From positions 823,420-887,419 of the forward strand of contig MKVZ01000004.1 in the NCBI GenBank assembly GCA_001898995.1: 64,000 bases of DNA. The letters are read 5' to 3'. Made by a program: the position numbers and the translations under genes. Source of the stretch: Rhizobiales bacterium 63-22 (lineage in GTDB: Bacteria > Pseudomonadota > Alphaproteobacteria > Rhizobiales > Rhizobiaceae). The notes beneath the pieces are model-generated. The model saw nothing but the letters and a program-made list of their open reading frames with translations, searched no databases and was not told where the DNA came from. This document shows, piece by piece, positions 19,903 through 28,652 of the stretch (the first letter of the stretch is position 1; the number at the start of each line of letters is the position of its first letter).

Positions 19903-20442
19903 ATGCCTGTGCCGCCAACCAGCAAAAGGGTTTTGACCTTCGTGCCTTTCTCTCTCGTCCCCATCATAGTTCTGGCGATGCCGTTCATCGAAATCGCCGG
20001 CTTCGTGATCGTCGGCAGCCGCATCGGCGTGCTGGCGACGCTGGGCCTCGTGGTGCTGAGCGCCGTGCTCGGCTGTCTGCTGCTGCGCGTGCAGGGCCTC
20101 GGCCTGCTGCGGCGCATCCGCGAGGAGACCGCGGCCGGGCGCACGCCAGACCGCGAACTCGTGCATGGCGCGATGATGGTTCCGGCTGCCTTCCTGCTGA
20201 TCGTACCCGGCTTCGTGACCAGCATCATCGGCCTCATCCTGTTCATTCCCTTCGTCCGCGACCTCGTCTGGGAGAAATTCATGCGCGGGCGCATGACCGT
20301 GCGCTATTCCGAAAGCTATGGCGGCAAGCGGCGGAAAGACGCCGATCAGGTGATCGATCTCGACCCGGAAGACTACACATCCCGGCCCGACGGCAAACCG
20401 GACGACGACTCGCCATGGCGGATCGACCATAAGGATCAGTAA
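19903..20442 (+). CDS. fxsA: FxsA-family inner-membrane protein
   Basis: Membrane protein of about 179 residues, named after the E. coli protein that suppresses F exclusion of phage T7. Three hydrophobic segments are visible: FSLVPIIVLAMPFIEIAGFVIVG, LATLGLVVLSAVLGCLLLRV and FLLIVPGFVTSIIGLILFIPF, followed by an acidic cytosolic tail (DADQVIDLDPEDY). The start is uncertain: ATG at 19876 or 19903, or TTG at 19933 after AAAAGGG, would all leave the domain intact. Divergent from the Tim44-like gene. Confidence 0.85.
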   Translation: MPVPPTSKRVLTFVPFSLVPIIVLAMPFIEIAGFVIVGSRIGVLATLGLVVLSAVLGCLLLRVQGLGLLRRIREETAAGRTPDRELVHGAMMVPAAFLLIVPGFVTSIIGLILFIPFVRDLVWEKFMRGRMTVRYSESYGGKRRKDADQVIDLDPEDYTSRPDGKPDDDSPWRIDHKDQ

Positions 20443-20581
20443 CCGCACATATAAAAAGCCGTTCTTGCCTCATGCCCGCGCGCATGATAGCCAAGCGGAA
20501 GAAACGCAACGTTCCGGCCTCTGCAAGGCATGAAGTCTGGCGGGAACCGGGTTCGACCACCGAAAAGAAGGCATAACGATA

Positions 20582-21076
20582 ATGACCGATCAGGCCGCAG
20601 CGGGCGAAACGAAGAACGGCAACGGCGCGGGCGTCGAACCGTCCATCAACATACTGGCGCAATATGTGAAGGATCTCTCCTTCGAAAGCCCCGGCTCGCC
20701 GCTGTCGCTGCGCCCGCGCGAAAAGGCTCCGTCGATCAACATCAACGTCAACGTGAACGCCAATCCGCTTTCCGACACGGATTTCGACGTGGTGCTGACG
20801 CTGGAAGCCAAGGCGGTCGACGGCAAGGACGTTCTCTTCAACACGGAACTGGTCTATGGCGGCGTGTTCCGCGTGCAGGGCATCCCGCAGGAGCATCTCC
20901 TGCCGCTGCTCTTCATCGAATGCCCGCGCCTGCTGTTCCCCTTCGCGCGCCAGATTGTCGCCGACGCGACGCGCAACGGCGGCTTCCCGCCGCTGATGAT
21001 CGATCCGATCGACTTCGCGCAGATGTTCCAGAGCCGCGTGGCCGAAGAACAGGCCAAGGCGGCGGTAAAGAGCTAA
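20582..21076 (+). CDS. secB: Protein-export chaperone SecB
   Basis: Cytosolic tetrameric chaperone that keeps exported preproteins unfolded for SecA. The 164 residues are family length. The core begins [15 protein letters not shown], includes [21 protein letters not shown], and contains the [13 protein letters not shown] region. A bidirectional hairpin separates it from dnaQ. Confidence 0.96.
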   Translation: MTDQAAAGETKNGNGAGVEPSINILAQYVKDLSFESPGSPLSLRPREKAPSININVNVNANPLSDTDFDVVLTLEAKAVDGKDVLFNTELVYGGVFRVQGIPQEHLLPLLFIECPRLLFPFARQIVADATRNGGFPPLMIDPIDFAQMFQSRVAEEQAKAAVKS

Positions 21077-21103
21077 CGCTCACTCCATCTGGATAATATC
21101 AGG

Positions 21104-21129
21104 AAAACCCGGCGCAAGGCCGGGTTTTT
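21104..21129. terminator. Bidirectional terminator between secB and dnaQ
   Basis: AAAACCCGGC pairs with GCCGGGTTTT across a five-base loop, between convergent genes. Confidence 0.88.
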
Positions 21130-21830
21130 CATGCCCCATATTTCTTCCAGATGGCCTTGTCGCCAAGCTTCGCCACCAGCGCGGCATGGGCGGCGCGTTC
21201 GGCCTCGGTCAGGCGCGGGGGCAGCGGTGCGGGCCGGGCGGAAAGCGTGACCGAAACACCGGCGCCGGTGCGGGCATCGCGGGAAGGGCCGCTATCCATG
21301 CCGAGACCCAGCGCGGTCTGCTTGCCGCCGATCAGTTCGATATAGACTTCCGCCAGAATTTCCGAATCGAGCAGCGCGCCGTGCAGCGTGCGGTGCGAAT
21401 TGTCGATGCCGTAACGCTTGCAGAGCGCATCGAGCGAGTTCGGCCCCATCGGATGCTTACGCCGTGCCAGCGCCAGCGTGTCCACGATACGCTCGGCGGC
21501 GATTTCCGGCTTGCCGAGCCGCGCCAGTTCCGCGTTGATGAAGCCCAGATCAAACATGGCATTGTGCGCGACCAGTTTGGCCCCGTCGATAAACGCCAGA
21601 AATTCGTCCGCGATCTCGGCGAAACTGGGCTTGTCCGCCAGTTGCTCGTTACTGATGCCATGGACAGCGAGCGCATCGGGATGCACCTGCCGGCCCTGTG
21701 GATTGATGAATTTGTGGAAGGTGTTGCCGGTCGGGAAGCGATTGACCAGTTCCACGCCGCCGATCTCGATCACGCGGTCCTCCAGCCTTTCGAGGCCTGT
21801 GGTTTCGGTATCGAAAACGATCTCGCGCAT
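21129..21830 (-). CDS. dnaQ: DNA polymerase III epsilon subunit (3'-5' exonuclease)
   Basis: Proofreading exonuclease of the replicative polymerase, 233 residues. DEDDh catalytic motifs are visible: Asp7/Glu9 in VFDTETTGL, the second Asp in HNAMFDLGF, and the last His/Asp in HRTLHGALLDSEILAEVY. The C-terminal segment after about 185 is the likely polymerase-binding tail. It stands alone on the minus strand, with a RIME-like repeat upstream. Confidence 0.95.
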   Translation of the reverse strand: MREIVFDTETTGLERLEDRVIEIGGVELVNRFPTGNTFHKFINPQGRQVHPDALAVHGISNEQLADKPSFAEIADEFLAFIDGAKLVAHNAMFDLGFINAELARLGKPEIAAERIVDTLALARRKHPMGPNSLDALCKRYGIDNSHRTLHGALLDSEILAEVYIELIGGKQTALGLGMDSGPSRDARTGAGVSVTLSARPAPLPPRLTEAERAAHAALVAKLGDKAIWKKYGA

Positions 21831-21879
21831 GACGGGAATCCTTCAATCTCTCGCAGTCAGTTTATACTCTCGCGTACAC

Positions 21880-21984
21880 TAGAGCGGTTCCTGTTTAAAC
21901 GGAATCGTTGGAACCGTTCCATTTCTTTGTTTTCACGCATTTCCGGGCGCAAAACCGCTTCGTACCTTTGCTGGAAATGCTCTA
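21880..21984. repeat. RIME-like repeat between dnaQ and coaE
   Basis: It runs from TAGAGCGG to GCTGGAAATGCTCTA and is the intergenic counterpart of the element inside smr. The terminal CTA, read on the minus strand, is the TAG stop codon of coaE. Confidence 0.85.
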
Positions 21985-22572
21985 TTTATCATTCCGGCGC
22001 AGCTTTTCGATCACGTCATTCACCTGCCGGCGCAAGCCGTCGAAACTGCCGCTCGTGTCGAGCACGAAATCGGCGCGGGCGCGCTTTTCCGCATCCGGCG
22101 TCTGGCGGGCAAGAATGGCATCGAATTTTTCCTGAGTCATGCCGGGACGGGTAAGGACCCGCTCACGCTGCACGTCTTCCGGCGCCGACACCACAACGAC
22201 ACGATCCACGCGCTTTTCGCCGCCTGTCTCGAACAGGAGCGGAATGTCGAGCAGCACGATCGGCGCGCCTTTCGCTTCCGCAGCACGCAGGAAAGCCTGC
22301 TCTTCCTCGCGCACCAGCGGATGCACGATGGCTTCGAGCTTCTTCATCGCCGCGTCGTTTCCGATCACGGCGGCGCCGAGCTTCTGCCGGTCCACCATGC
22401 CATCCGCCACCGTGCCGGGAAAAGCCGCCTCGATAATCGGCGCGGCGCGCCCGGCATAGAGCCGGTGCACGGCCTCGTCGGCATCGTGAACCGGCACGCC
22501 GGCATCGGCGAACATGGCCGAAGCCGTGGTCTTGCCCATGCCGATGGAGCCGGTCAGTCCGAGCACGATCAT
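21982..22572 (-). CDS. coaE: Dephospho-CoA kinase
   Basis: Last enzyme of coenzyme A synthesis, phosphorylating the ribose 3' hydroxyl. The 196 residues carry the P-loop GSIGMGKTT at 8-16 and the lid-region [12 protein letters not shown]. The stop codon is the TAG at the edge of the RIME-like repeat, so the C-terminus (EKLRRNDK) may have been reset by the element. The start overlaps the aroE stop by four bases. Confidence 0.96.
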   Translation of the reverse strand: MIVLGLTGSIGMGKTTASAMFADAGVPVHDADEAVHRLYAGRAAPIIEAAFPGTVADGMVDRQKLGAAVIGNDAAMKKLEAIVHPLVREEEQAFLRAAEAKGAPIVLLDIPLLFETGGEKRVDRVVVVSAPEDVQRERVLTRPGMTQEKFDAILARQTPDAEKRARADFVLDTSGSFDGLRRQVNDVIEKLRRNDK

Positions 22573-23477
22573 AGGGCGCCCGCTCTCCGCATATCGGCAA
22601 GAATATGCTCGCGCAGTGCCGGCGTCACCTGCGGCCGGACGCCGAACCAGCGCTCGAATCCCGGCACGGCCTGATGGAGAAGCATGCCCAGCCCGTCGAC
22701 GGTCTTCAGCCCCGCTGTATCCGCTTTCCCGAGGAAAGGCGTCATGAGCGGCACATAGACGATATCGGTCGCGATCGCGTTTTTCGCCGCCTTGCCGAAA
22801 TCGAGCGGAAAATCCTCTTCCCCGCCTCCATGGCCGCTCATACCGAGCGATGTCGTGTTGACGATCAGTCCGGCGTCACGCGCGAGCGCATCGGCCTCGC
22901 TCCAGCCCCTGCCGGAGACCTTCGGCCCGAAATGATTGGCCAACTCTTCCGCCCGGCTCACCGTGCGGTTGACGACGACAACCTGCGAAAATCCACGCGA
23001 CAAAAGGGCATGGACCACAGCCCGGCTGGCGCCGCCAGCGCCCAGAACCAGCGCCGTGCCGCCCGCGTCCCAGCCGGGCGCCTGCGCGTCGAGATTGGCC
23101 GCGAAGCCGTAGGCATCGGTATTGCCGCCGCACAATCTGCCCTCTTCGAGCCAGACCGTGTTGACCGCACCGATGGCTTCCGCCGCCGCATCGAGGCTTT
23201 CCACCGCATGGAAGGCCGCCTCCTTGTGCGGAATGGTGACGTTGCCGCCGACAAAACCGTTTGCGGCAAGCGAAACCACGAAGGCAGGAAAATCCTCCGG
23301 TTTCACCTCGACCGCCTCATAGGAACCGGCGAGACCGAGTTCCCTCAGCCAGAAGCCGTGGATCAGCGGCGAGCGCGAGTGCTTTATGGGATAGCCGGTG
23401 ACGAAAGCCTTCTTTTGCCCGGTCGCGGTTTCGGACGAAAAACCGCCCGACACTTTTTCTGAAACCGCGTTAGCCAT
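22569..23477 (-). CDS. aroE: Shikimate dehydrogenase
   Basis: NADPH-dependent reduction of 3-dehydroshikimate in the chorismate pathway. The start at 23477 gives 302 residues, slightly longer than usual because of a polar N-terminal extension of about 23 residues before [14 protein letters not shown]. The catalytic Lys is in NVTIPHK (about 85) and the Rossmann loop is [12 protein letters not shown]. It overlaps the 3' end of maf by 8 bp. aroK and aroB of the same pathway are at 49.6-51.4 kb. Confidence 0.95.
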   Translation of the reverse strand: MANAVSEKVSGGFSSETATGQKKAFVTGYPIKHSRSPLIHGFWLRELGLAGSYEAVEVKPEDFPAFVVSLAANGFVGGNVTIPHKEAAFHAVESLDAAAEAIGAVNTVWLEEGRLCGGNTDAYGFAANLDAQAPGWDAGGTALVLGAGGASRAVVHALLSRGFSQVVVVNRTVSRAEELANHFGPKVSGRGWSEADALARDAGLIVNTTSLGMSGHGGGEEDFPLDFGKAAKNAIATDIVYVPLMTPFLGKADTAGLKTVDGLGMLLHQAVPGFERWFGVRPQVTPALREHILADMRRAGAL

Positions 23478-24069
23478 CGATGAGTTTTTCCCTGCGCAAT
23501 TCAGCCAGCAACGGCAAGAGCGGCAGGCCGACAATGGTGAAATAATCGCCTTCGATCGCCTCGAAAAGCTGGATGCCAGGGCCCTCGACCTGATAAGCTC
23601 CGACGCTTGCAAGCGCGATATCGCCGACGCGGCCAAGATAACGCCCGACAAAGCCGGGGTCGAGCGCGCGCATGGTCATGCGGGCCACTGCGACATGGCG
23701 CCAGAGCGTCACGCCGTCCTTCACCAGCACCACCGCGCTGTTGAGCTGGTGCGTCCTGCCCGCGAGGCCCAGCAATTGCCGGCCCGCAGCTTCCATGTCC
23801 GCCGGCTTGTGGAAAATCTCGTCGCCGAGCGACAGGGTCTGGTCGCAGCCGATGACGGTCGCGCCCGGATGCCTTTCGCTGACGACGCCAGCCTTGGCCT
23901 CAGCCAGGACCTGCGCCACTTCTTCCGGCGTCGCGCCGCTTTGGTAGAGTGGCGTCTCTGCCGCGCGTTCGTCTATGTCGGCGCTCTCCGCCGAAAAATC
24001 GATGCCGGCATTTTTCAGCAATGCGGTACGGAACGGGCTTTTCGATGCAAGGATCAGTTTGTCAGTCAT
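23470..24069 (-). CDS. maf: Maf-family nucleoside triphosphate pyrophosphatase
   Basis: Hydrolyses non-canonical or specific NTPs to NMPs; Maf proteins are house-cleaning enzymes also linked to septum formation. The 199 residues carry the N-terminal [14 protein letters not shown] (substrate-binding SxSPxR) and [11 protein letters not shown] with the catalytic Asp. Overlaps with both aroE and ppsR by 8 bp show a coupled operon. Confidence 0.94.
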   Translation of the reverse strand: MTDKLILASKSPFRTALLKNAGIDFSAESADIDERAAETPLYQSGATPEEVAQVLAEAKAGVVSERHPGATVIGCDQTLSLGDEIFHKPADMEAAGRQLLGLAGRTHQLNSAVVLVKDGVTLWRHVAVARMTMRALDPGFVGRYLGRVGDIALASVGAYQVEGPGIQLFEAIEGDYFTIVGLPLLPLLAELRREKLIDG

Positions 24070-24940
24070 GGTCTAAATCCATCCTGTTCTTCTTCTCGCG
24101 CAGGAGCGCCAGTATAGCCGCTGCGGTTTCCTCTATCGAGCGGCGCGATACGTCGATGAGCGGCCAGCCATGCCGGTTGCAAAGGTTGCGCGCATAGGTC
24201 AGTTCCTCGGAAATCGAGGCGCGGTCGGTATAAAGCCCGGTATCGAGAGACGGCACATTGCCGAGCGGGCGATTCTGCCGGATCTGCGAAATCCGCTCGG
24301 CCGTGGCGATCAGGCCGACGATCAGCGGACGTCTGACGGAAAACAGTACATCCGGCATCGGTATGCCCGGCACGATGGGAATATTGGTCGCCTTCACGCC
24401 GCGATTGGCGAGATAGATGCTGGTCGGCGTCTTGGAGGTGCGCGATATACCGACAAGGATGACGTCCGCTTCCTCGATGTCGGGCGGCAGCACGCCATCG
24501 TCGTGTTCCATGGTGAAATTGAGCGCATCGATGCGGCGGAAATAATCGGCATTCAATACATGCTGGGCGCTGGCGCGGCGATGGGCCGGCGCACCGAGAT
24601 AGGACTGGAAGGTGTTGAGCACCGGCTCCAGCACGGAAACGCTCGGAACGCCCATTTCCGCGCAGGAGCGATCGATGATCGCGGCAAGCGCCTTGTCCAC
24701 GATGGTATAGAGCACGATGCCCGGTTCGGCATCGATGTTTTCCAGCACCTTGTTCAACTGCTTTTCCGTCCGGATCAGCGGATAGATATGCTCGATGGCG
24801 CGCGCATTGCCATATTGCGCCGAAGCCGCGCGGCCCGCCGCCACCAGAGTCTCGCCGGTCGCATCGGAAATCAGATGCAAATGAAAGTAGGAAAGCGGTT
24901 TCACCACAGTTTTCTGCCGGTCCTGTTGAGACATGTGCAT
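24062..24940 (-). CDS. ppsR: Pyruvate,phosphate dikinase/PEP synthase regulatory protein (DUF299)
   Basis: Bifunctional ADP-dependent kinase/Pi-dependent phosphorylase that switches pyruvate phosphate dikinase or PEP synthase on and off. It has 292 residues, with the P-loop GISRTSKT at 164-171 and [11 protein letters not shown] at 22-32. ATGs at 24940 and 24934 are both possible starts. This is the homologue of Caulobacter RP001, the gene flanking the origin opposite hemE, and it is first in the ppsR-maf-aroE-coaE operon. Confidence 0.94.
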   Translation of the reverse strand: MHMSQQDRQKTVVKPLSYFHLHLISDATGETLVAAGRAASAQYGNARAIEHIYPLIRTEKQLNKVLENIDAEPGIVLYTIVDKALAAIIDRSCAEMGVPSVSVLEPVLNTFQSYLGAPAHRRASAQHVLNADYFRRIDALNFTMEHDDGVLPPDIEEADVILVGISRTSKTPTSIYLANRGVKATNIPIVPGIPMPDVLFSVRRPLIVGLIATAERISQIRQNRPLGNVPSLDTGLYTDRASISEELTYARNLCNRHGWPLIDVSRRSIEETAAAILALLREKKNRMDLDHD

Positions 24941-25343
24941 AAATTCCGAGCCTGTCCTGCAAGCCATGGCAGGCCGGGGGAAAATTGGCAAGCCATCCAC
25001 AGCGGGCGGGTCTGTGAGAAGCCTCCTACAGCGCTTGTGGACAAGACTCGCAAATTTGCGAAATCTTCAACCATACGCGGGCTTTTCCACAAGATTGCCC
25101 GGACTGCGGCAATTGGTAACCCTTTCAATTGCATGAAAAAATCGACTTTTCATTGCTTTTGGCCTGTCAATGCGTGAATGATCGCACATGAAGTGCCACT
25201 CATCTGGAAACTGTGAGGAAAAGCCTGAACATTGTTAATCCCCGATTCCAACAGACTCTAAGAATCAGAAGATTCCAGAATCTTCATTTCTTTAATTAAG
25301 GGAAAACGGGAAAACCTTGCGGCACGGAAAGCTGGAATCAGGC
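24941..25343. other. Probable chromosomal replication origin (oriC)
   Basis: This 403-bp gene-free stretch lies between ppsR and hemE, the place of Cori in Caulobacter. DnaA-box-like sequences are CCATCCACA (24993-25001), TGTGGACAA (25036-25044) and TTTTCCACA (25083-25091). A 14-bp palindrome TCGCAAATTTGCGA lies at 25048-25061. The right part (25225-25310) is AT-rich, with TTAATTAA at 25292-25299 and GANTC sites at 25244, 25254, 25262, 25271 and 25278. Genes on both sides point away from it. Function is inferred from context; no box matches the strict TTATCCACA consensus. Confidence 0.75.
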
Positions 25344-25400
25344 TAGAGCATGTCGCGCAAAAGTGCGCAACGGTTTTGCGATGACGACATGCGCGAGGAC
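25344..25400. repeat. RIME-like repeat upstream of hemE
   Basis: TAGAGCATGTCGCGC opens a stem that closes with GACGACATGCGCG, around the family core AAAAGTGCGCAACGGTTTTG. The sequence to the hemE start (25401-25488) holds another imperfect inverted repeat (CTGAAGC against GCTTCAG) and the hemE leader. Confidence 0.78.
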
Positions 25401-25488
25401 TAAAGGGCTGAAGCGCGGAAAGCGATCGACAAGATCGCGAAGGGCTTCAGGAATGAAAGGCCGCCAGACGGAGCGGAATGGACAGGTC

Positions 25489-26514
25489 ATGAAACGCAAG
25501 ATCTTGAGAGTGATCGACGGTGAGGCAGTTTTCCCGCCGCCGGTCTGGATGATGCGTCAGGCCGGACGCTATCTGCCGGAATATCGCGAGGTTCGCAGGA
25601 AAGCCGGGAGCTTTCTCGATCTGTGCTATTCGCCCGATCTAGCCGCGGAAGTGACCCTGCAACCGATCCGCCGTTTCGGCTTCGACGCGGCCATCCTGTT
25701 CTCCGACATTCTGGTCGTCCCGCATGCGCTCGGACGCGACCTGCGCTTCGAGGAAGGCAAGGGGCCGCTGATGACGCCGATCGACGCCGACGAAATCTTC
25801 TGGCTGGAGACGGCGGGGGCGGCAGAACGGCTGGAGCCGGTCTATGAGACGGTGCGGCTCCTGCGCGAGCAATTGCCCGACGAAACCACGCTGCTCGGCT
25901 TCTGCGGCGCGCCATGGACGGTTGCGACCTATATGATCGCCGGCCACGGAACGCCCGATCAGGCTCCGGCACGGCTTTTCGCCTATCGGTTTCCGGAAGC
26001 GTTCGAGAAGCTCCTGAACGATCTCGCCGATGTTTCCGCGGATTATCTGATCGCGCAGATCGAAGCCGGCGCGGATGCGGTGCAGATCTTCGATTCGTGG
26101 TCCGGGGTGCTGGACGAGGACTGCTTCGAGCGATTCTGCATCGAACCGGTTCGAAGGATCGTGCAGAAGGTGCGCTCGGCCTATCCCGAAACGCGCATCA
26201 TCGGTTTCCCCAAGGGAGCGGGCGCGCTCTATGCGGGCTATCGCAAAAGAACGGGCGTGGATGCCCTCGGCCTCGACTGGTCGGTGCCGCTGTCGTTCGC
26301 CCATGCCTTGCAGAAGGAAGGCGCGGTGCAAGGCAACCTCGATCCGCTGCGTCTCGTCGCGGGTGGCAAGGCGCTTGACGAAGGCGTGGACGCCATTCTG
26401 GAACATCTGGGCAAGGGTCCGTTGATCTTCAATCTCGGCCATGGCATCACACCGCAGACTCCGGTCGAAAACGTGCAGCATATGGTCGCCCGAATCCGGG
26501 GAGAAAGCGCATGA
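25489..26514 (+). CDS. hemE: Uroporphyrinogen decarboxylase
   Basis: Decarboxylates uroporphyrinogen III to coproporphyrinogen III in heme synthesis. The ATG at 25489 gives 341 residues; the signature [16 protein letters not shown] is at 18-33 and the second one, [13 protein letters not shown], near 130. A longer in-frame extension to 25363 is rejected because it reads through the repeat. Position next to the presumed origin matches Caulobacter. hemJ follows with a four-base overlap. Confidence 0.96.
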   Translation: MKRKILRVIDGEAVFPPPVWMMRQAGRYLPEYREVRRKAGSFLDLCYSPDLAAEVTLQPIRRFGFDAAILFSDILVVPHALGRDLRFEEGKGPLMTPIDADEIFWLETAGAAERLEPVYETVRLLREQLPDETTLLGFCGAPWTVATYMIAGHGTPDQAPARLFAYRFPEAFEKLLNDLADVSADYLIAQIEAGADAVQIFDSWSGVLDEDCFERFCIEPVRRIVQKVRSAYPETRIIGFPKGAGALYAGYRKRTGVDALGLDWSVPLSFAHALQKEGAVQGNLDPLRLVAGGKALDEGVDAILEHLGKGPLIFNLGHGITPQTPVENVQHMVARIRGESA

Positions 26515-27047
26515 ACCAGCCGTCATCGGAAAATCGCGGCATGACTGTGCTCGTCAGGGCGGTTGTCGCGCTCGTCATCGTGGCGCTTGGCGTGTGGGCA
26601 TTGTTTCACGTGAATCCGGACGAAGCCTATCTCTGGGTCAAGGCGGTTCATGTCATCGCGATAATTTCATGGATGGCGGGGATGCTCTATCTGCCGCGCC
26701 TGTTCGTCTATCACTGTGCCGCGCCGGCCGGGTCCGAGACGTCCGAGACCTTCAAGGTGATGGAGCGGCGGCTCCTGCGTTTCATCATCAATCCGGCCAT
26801 GATCCTGGCGTGGATCACCGGCCTGTGGATGGCATGGTCGATCTATCATTTTCAGGGCGGCTGGCTGCACGCAAAGCTCCTGCTCGTGATACTGCTTTCC
26901 GGCCTGCACGGCTATCTGTCCAAGGCGGTGCGTATGTTCGCGCAGGATCGCAACACGAAATCCGCCAAGCACTGGCGAATCGTCAACGAGATTCCGACGG
27001 TCCTCATGATTCTCATCGTCATTCTGGTGATCGTAAAACCGTTCTGA
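26511..27047 (+). CDS. hemJ: Protoporphyrinogen IX oxidase HemJ
   Basis: Inner-membrane oxidase converting protoporphyrinogen IX to protoporphyrin IX, used by many alphaproteobacteria in place of HemG/HemY. It has 178 residues and four predicted helices; the conserved His in [21 protein letters not shown] and Lys in HAKLLLV are the essential residues of the family. Coupled to hemE by ATGA. The gene contains a degenerate parS-like sequence at 26602-26617. Confidence 0.93.
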   Translation: MNQPSSENRGMTVLVRAVVALVIVALGVWALFHVNPDEAYLWVKAVHVIAIISWMAGMLYLPRLFVYHCAAPAGSETSETFKVMERRLLRFIINPAMILAWITGLWMAWSIYHFQGGWLHAKLLLVILLSGLHGYLSKAVRMFAQDRNTKSAKHWRIVNEIPTVLMILIVILVIVKPF

Positions 27048-27222
27048 CTTTTCGCTTGCCGAATTCCCGCGCGGCTCCTATATGAGGCTTGCTCTTCATA
27101 TCGCGAAACGGTATGAATGAGTCCTCTTCCTTTACAGCAGGCTTTCGATGCCGGTCGCGAAACCGTGGCCATCTTGCCGAACAACTGCAATTTCTCCCTA
27201 TATTCCAAAGAGTTCCGCATCC

Positions 27223-28488
27223 ATGCAGGAAATGAAACTACAAGAACTTAAGAACAAGACCCCGGTCGAGCTTCTGGCTTTCGCCGAAACGCTGGAGGTA
27301 GAGAACGCCAGCGCCATGCGCAAGCAGGAGTTGATGTTCGCCATCCTCAAGAGGCTGGCGGCGCAGGACGTCGAGATCATCGGCGAGGGCGTCGTCGAGG
27401 TGTTGCAGGACGGATTCGGCTTCCTGCGCTCCGCCGACGCCAATTATCTGCCCGGCCCGGACGACATCTATATTTCGCCGTCGCAACTGCGCCGTTTCTC
27501 GCTCAAGACCGGCGATACGGTGGAAGGCCCGATCCGTGGCCCCAAGGAAGGCGAGCGCTATTTCGCCCTCCTGAAGGTCAATACGATCAATTTCGAGGAC
27601 CCGGAAAAAATCCGCCACAAGGTCCATTTCGACAATCTGACGCCGCTCTATCCCAATGAGCGTTTCAAGATGGAACTGGAGGTCCCGACCTCTAAGGACA
27701 TCTCGTCGCGGGTGATCGATCTGGTCGCGCCGATCGGCAAGGGACAGCGTGCGCTGATCAATGCACAGCCGCGCACGGGTAAGACGGTTCTTCTCCAGAA
27801 TATCGCCCATTCCATCACGGCCAATCACCCCGAATGCTATCTGATCGTTCTCCTGATCGACGAGCGTCCGGAAGAGGTGACCGACATGCAGCGCTCTGTG
27901 AAGGGCGAGGTGATCTCCTCGACCTTCGACGAGCCGGCGGTGCGCCATGTGCAGGTGGCCGAAATGGTTATCGAAAAGGCCAAGCGTCTGGTCGAGCATG
28001 GCCGCGATGTGGTCATTCTGCTCGATTCGATCACGCGCCTCGGCCGCGCCTACAACACCGTCGTGCCGTCCTCCGGCAAGGTGCTGACCGGCGGTGTCGA
28101 TGCCAATGCGCTTCAGCGTCCGAAGCGCTTCTTCGGTGCGGCGCGCAATATCGAGGAGGGCGGCTCGCTCACCATCATCGCCACCGCGCTGATCGATACG
28201 GGAAGCCGCATGGACGAGGTGATCTTCGAGGAATTCAAGGGCACCGGCAACTGTGAAATCCAGCTCGATCGCAAGGTGGCCGACAAGCGCATCTATCCGG
28301 CGATCGACATCCTCAAATCCGGCACCCGCAAGGAAGACCTGCTGGTGCCGCGCGCCGATCTCCAGAAGATTTTCGTGCTGCGCCGCATCCTCGCGCCGAT
28401 GGGCACCACCGACGCGATCGAATTCCTCATCGACAAGCTCAAGCAGACCAAGAGCAACGCCGAATTCTTCGATTCGATGAATACGTAA
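27223..28488 (+). CDS. rho: Transcription termination factor Rho
   Basis: Hexameric RNA helicase that ends transcription at Rho-dependent sites. The start at 27223 gives 421 residues: N-terminal helical domain ([15 protein letters not shown]), the RNA-binding cold-shock-like domain with [19 protein letters not shown], Walker A near 180-187 (QPRTGKT), and [16 protein letters not shown]. The 175-bp leader after hemJ is longer than its neighbours' and may hold autoregulatory sequence. A strong terminator follows. Confidence 0.97.
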   Translation: MQEMKLQELKNKTPVELLAFAETLEVENASAMRKQELMFAILKRLAAQDVEIIGEGVVEVLQDGFGFLRSADANYLPGPDDIYISPSQLRRFSLKTGDTVEGPIRGPKEGERYFALLKVNTINFEDPEKIRHKVHFDNLTPLYPNERFKMELEVPTSKDISSRVIDLVAPIGKGQRALINAQPRTGKTVLLQNIAHSITANHPECYLIVLLIDERPEEVTDMQRSVKGEVISSTFDEPAVRHVQVAEMVIEKAKRLVEHGRDVVILLDSITRLGRAYNTVVPSSGKVLTGGVDANALQRPKRFFGAARNIEEGGSLTIIATALIDTGSRMDEVIFEEFKGTGNCEIQLDRKVADKRIYPAIDILKSGTRKEDLLVPRADLQKIFVLRRILAPMGTTDAIEFLIDKLKQTKSNAEFFDSMNT

Positions 28489-28510
28489 GTACTAACGCCA
28501 GCAATGGGAT

Positions 28511-28545
28511 AAACGCCGTACGGTCAGAACCGTGCGGCGTTTTTC
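28511..28545 (+). terminator. Terminator of rho
   Basis: A 14-bp stem with one mismatch (AAACGCCGTACGGT against ACCGTGCGGCGTTT) is followed by a T-run, 22 bp after the rho stop. Confidence 0.88.
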
Positions 28546-28549
28546 ATTT

Positions 28550-28652
28550 TAGATCGTCGTGCGCCTTATCAGGCGCATTGTGACGATCTATCTTTTTGTT
28601 TGAGCATCGGATGATCCGAAAACCGGTTCCCACTTTTCGGTCCAATGCTCTA
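28550..28652. repeat. RIME-like palindromic repeat between rho and DUF255 gene
   Basis: It closely matches 1319-1419: TAGATCGTC...GACGATCTA hairpin with GCGCCT/AGGCGC inside, then CCGAAAACCGG and CTTTTCGG, ending AATGCTCTA. The terminal CTA is, on the minus strand, the stop codon of the DUF255 gene. Confidence 0.82.

Noticed and set aside
25235..25299. CtrA binding motif TTAA-N7-TTAA in the origin
   Set aside because: TTAA occurs at 25235 and TTAATTAA at 25292, but no pair has the seven-base spacing, so a CtrA site is not claimed.
25363..25488. N-terminal extension of hemE
   Set aside because: It is translated repeat and leader sequence; HemE proteins start near MKRKILRVI.
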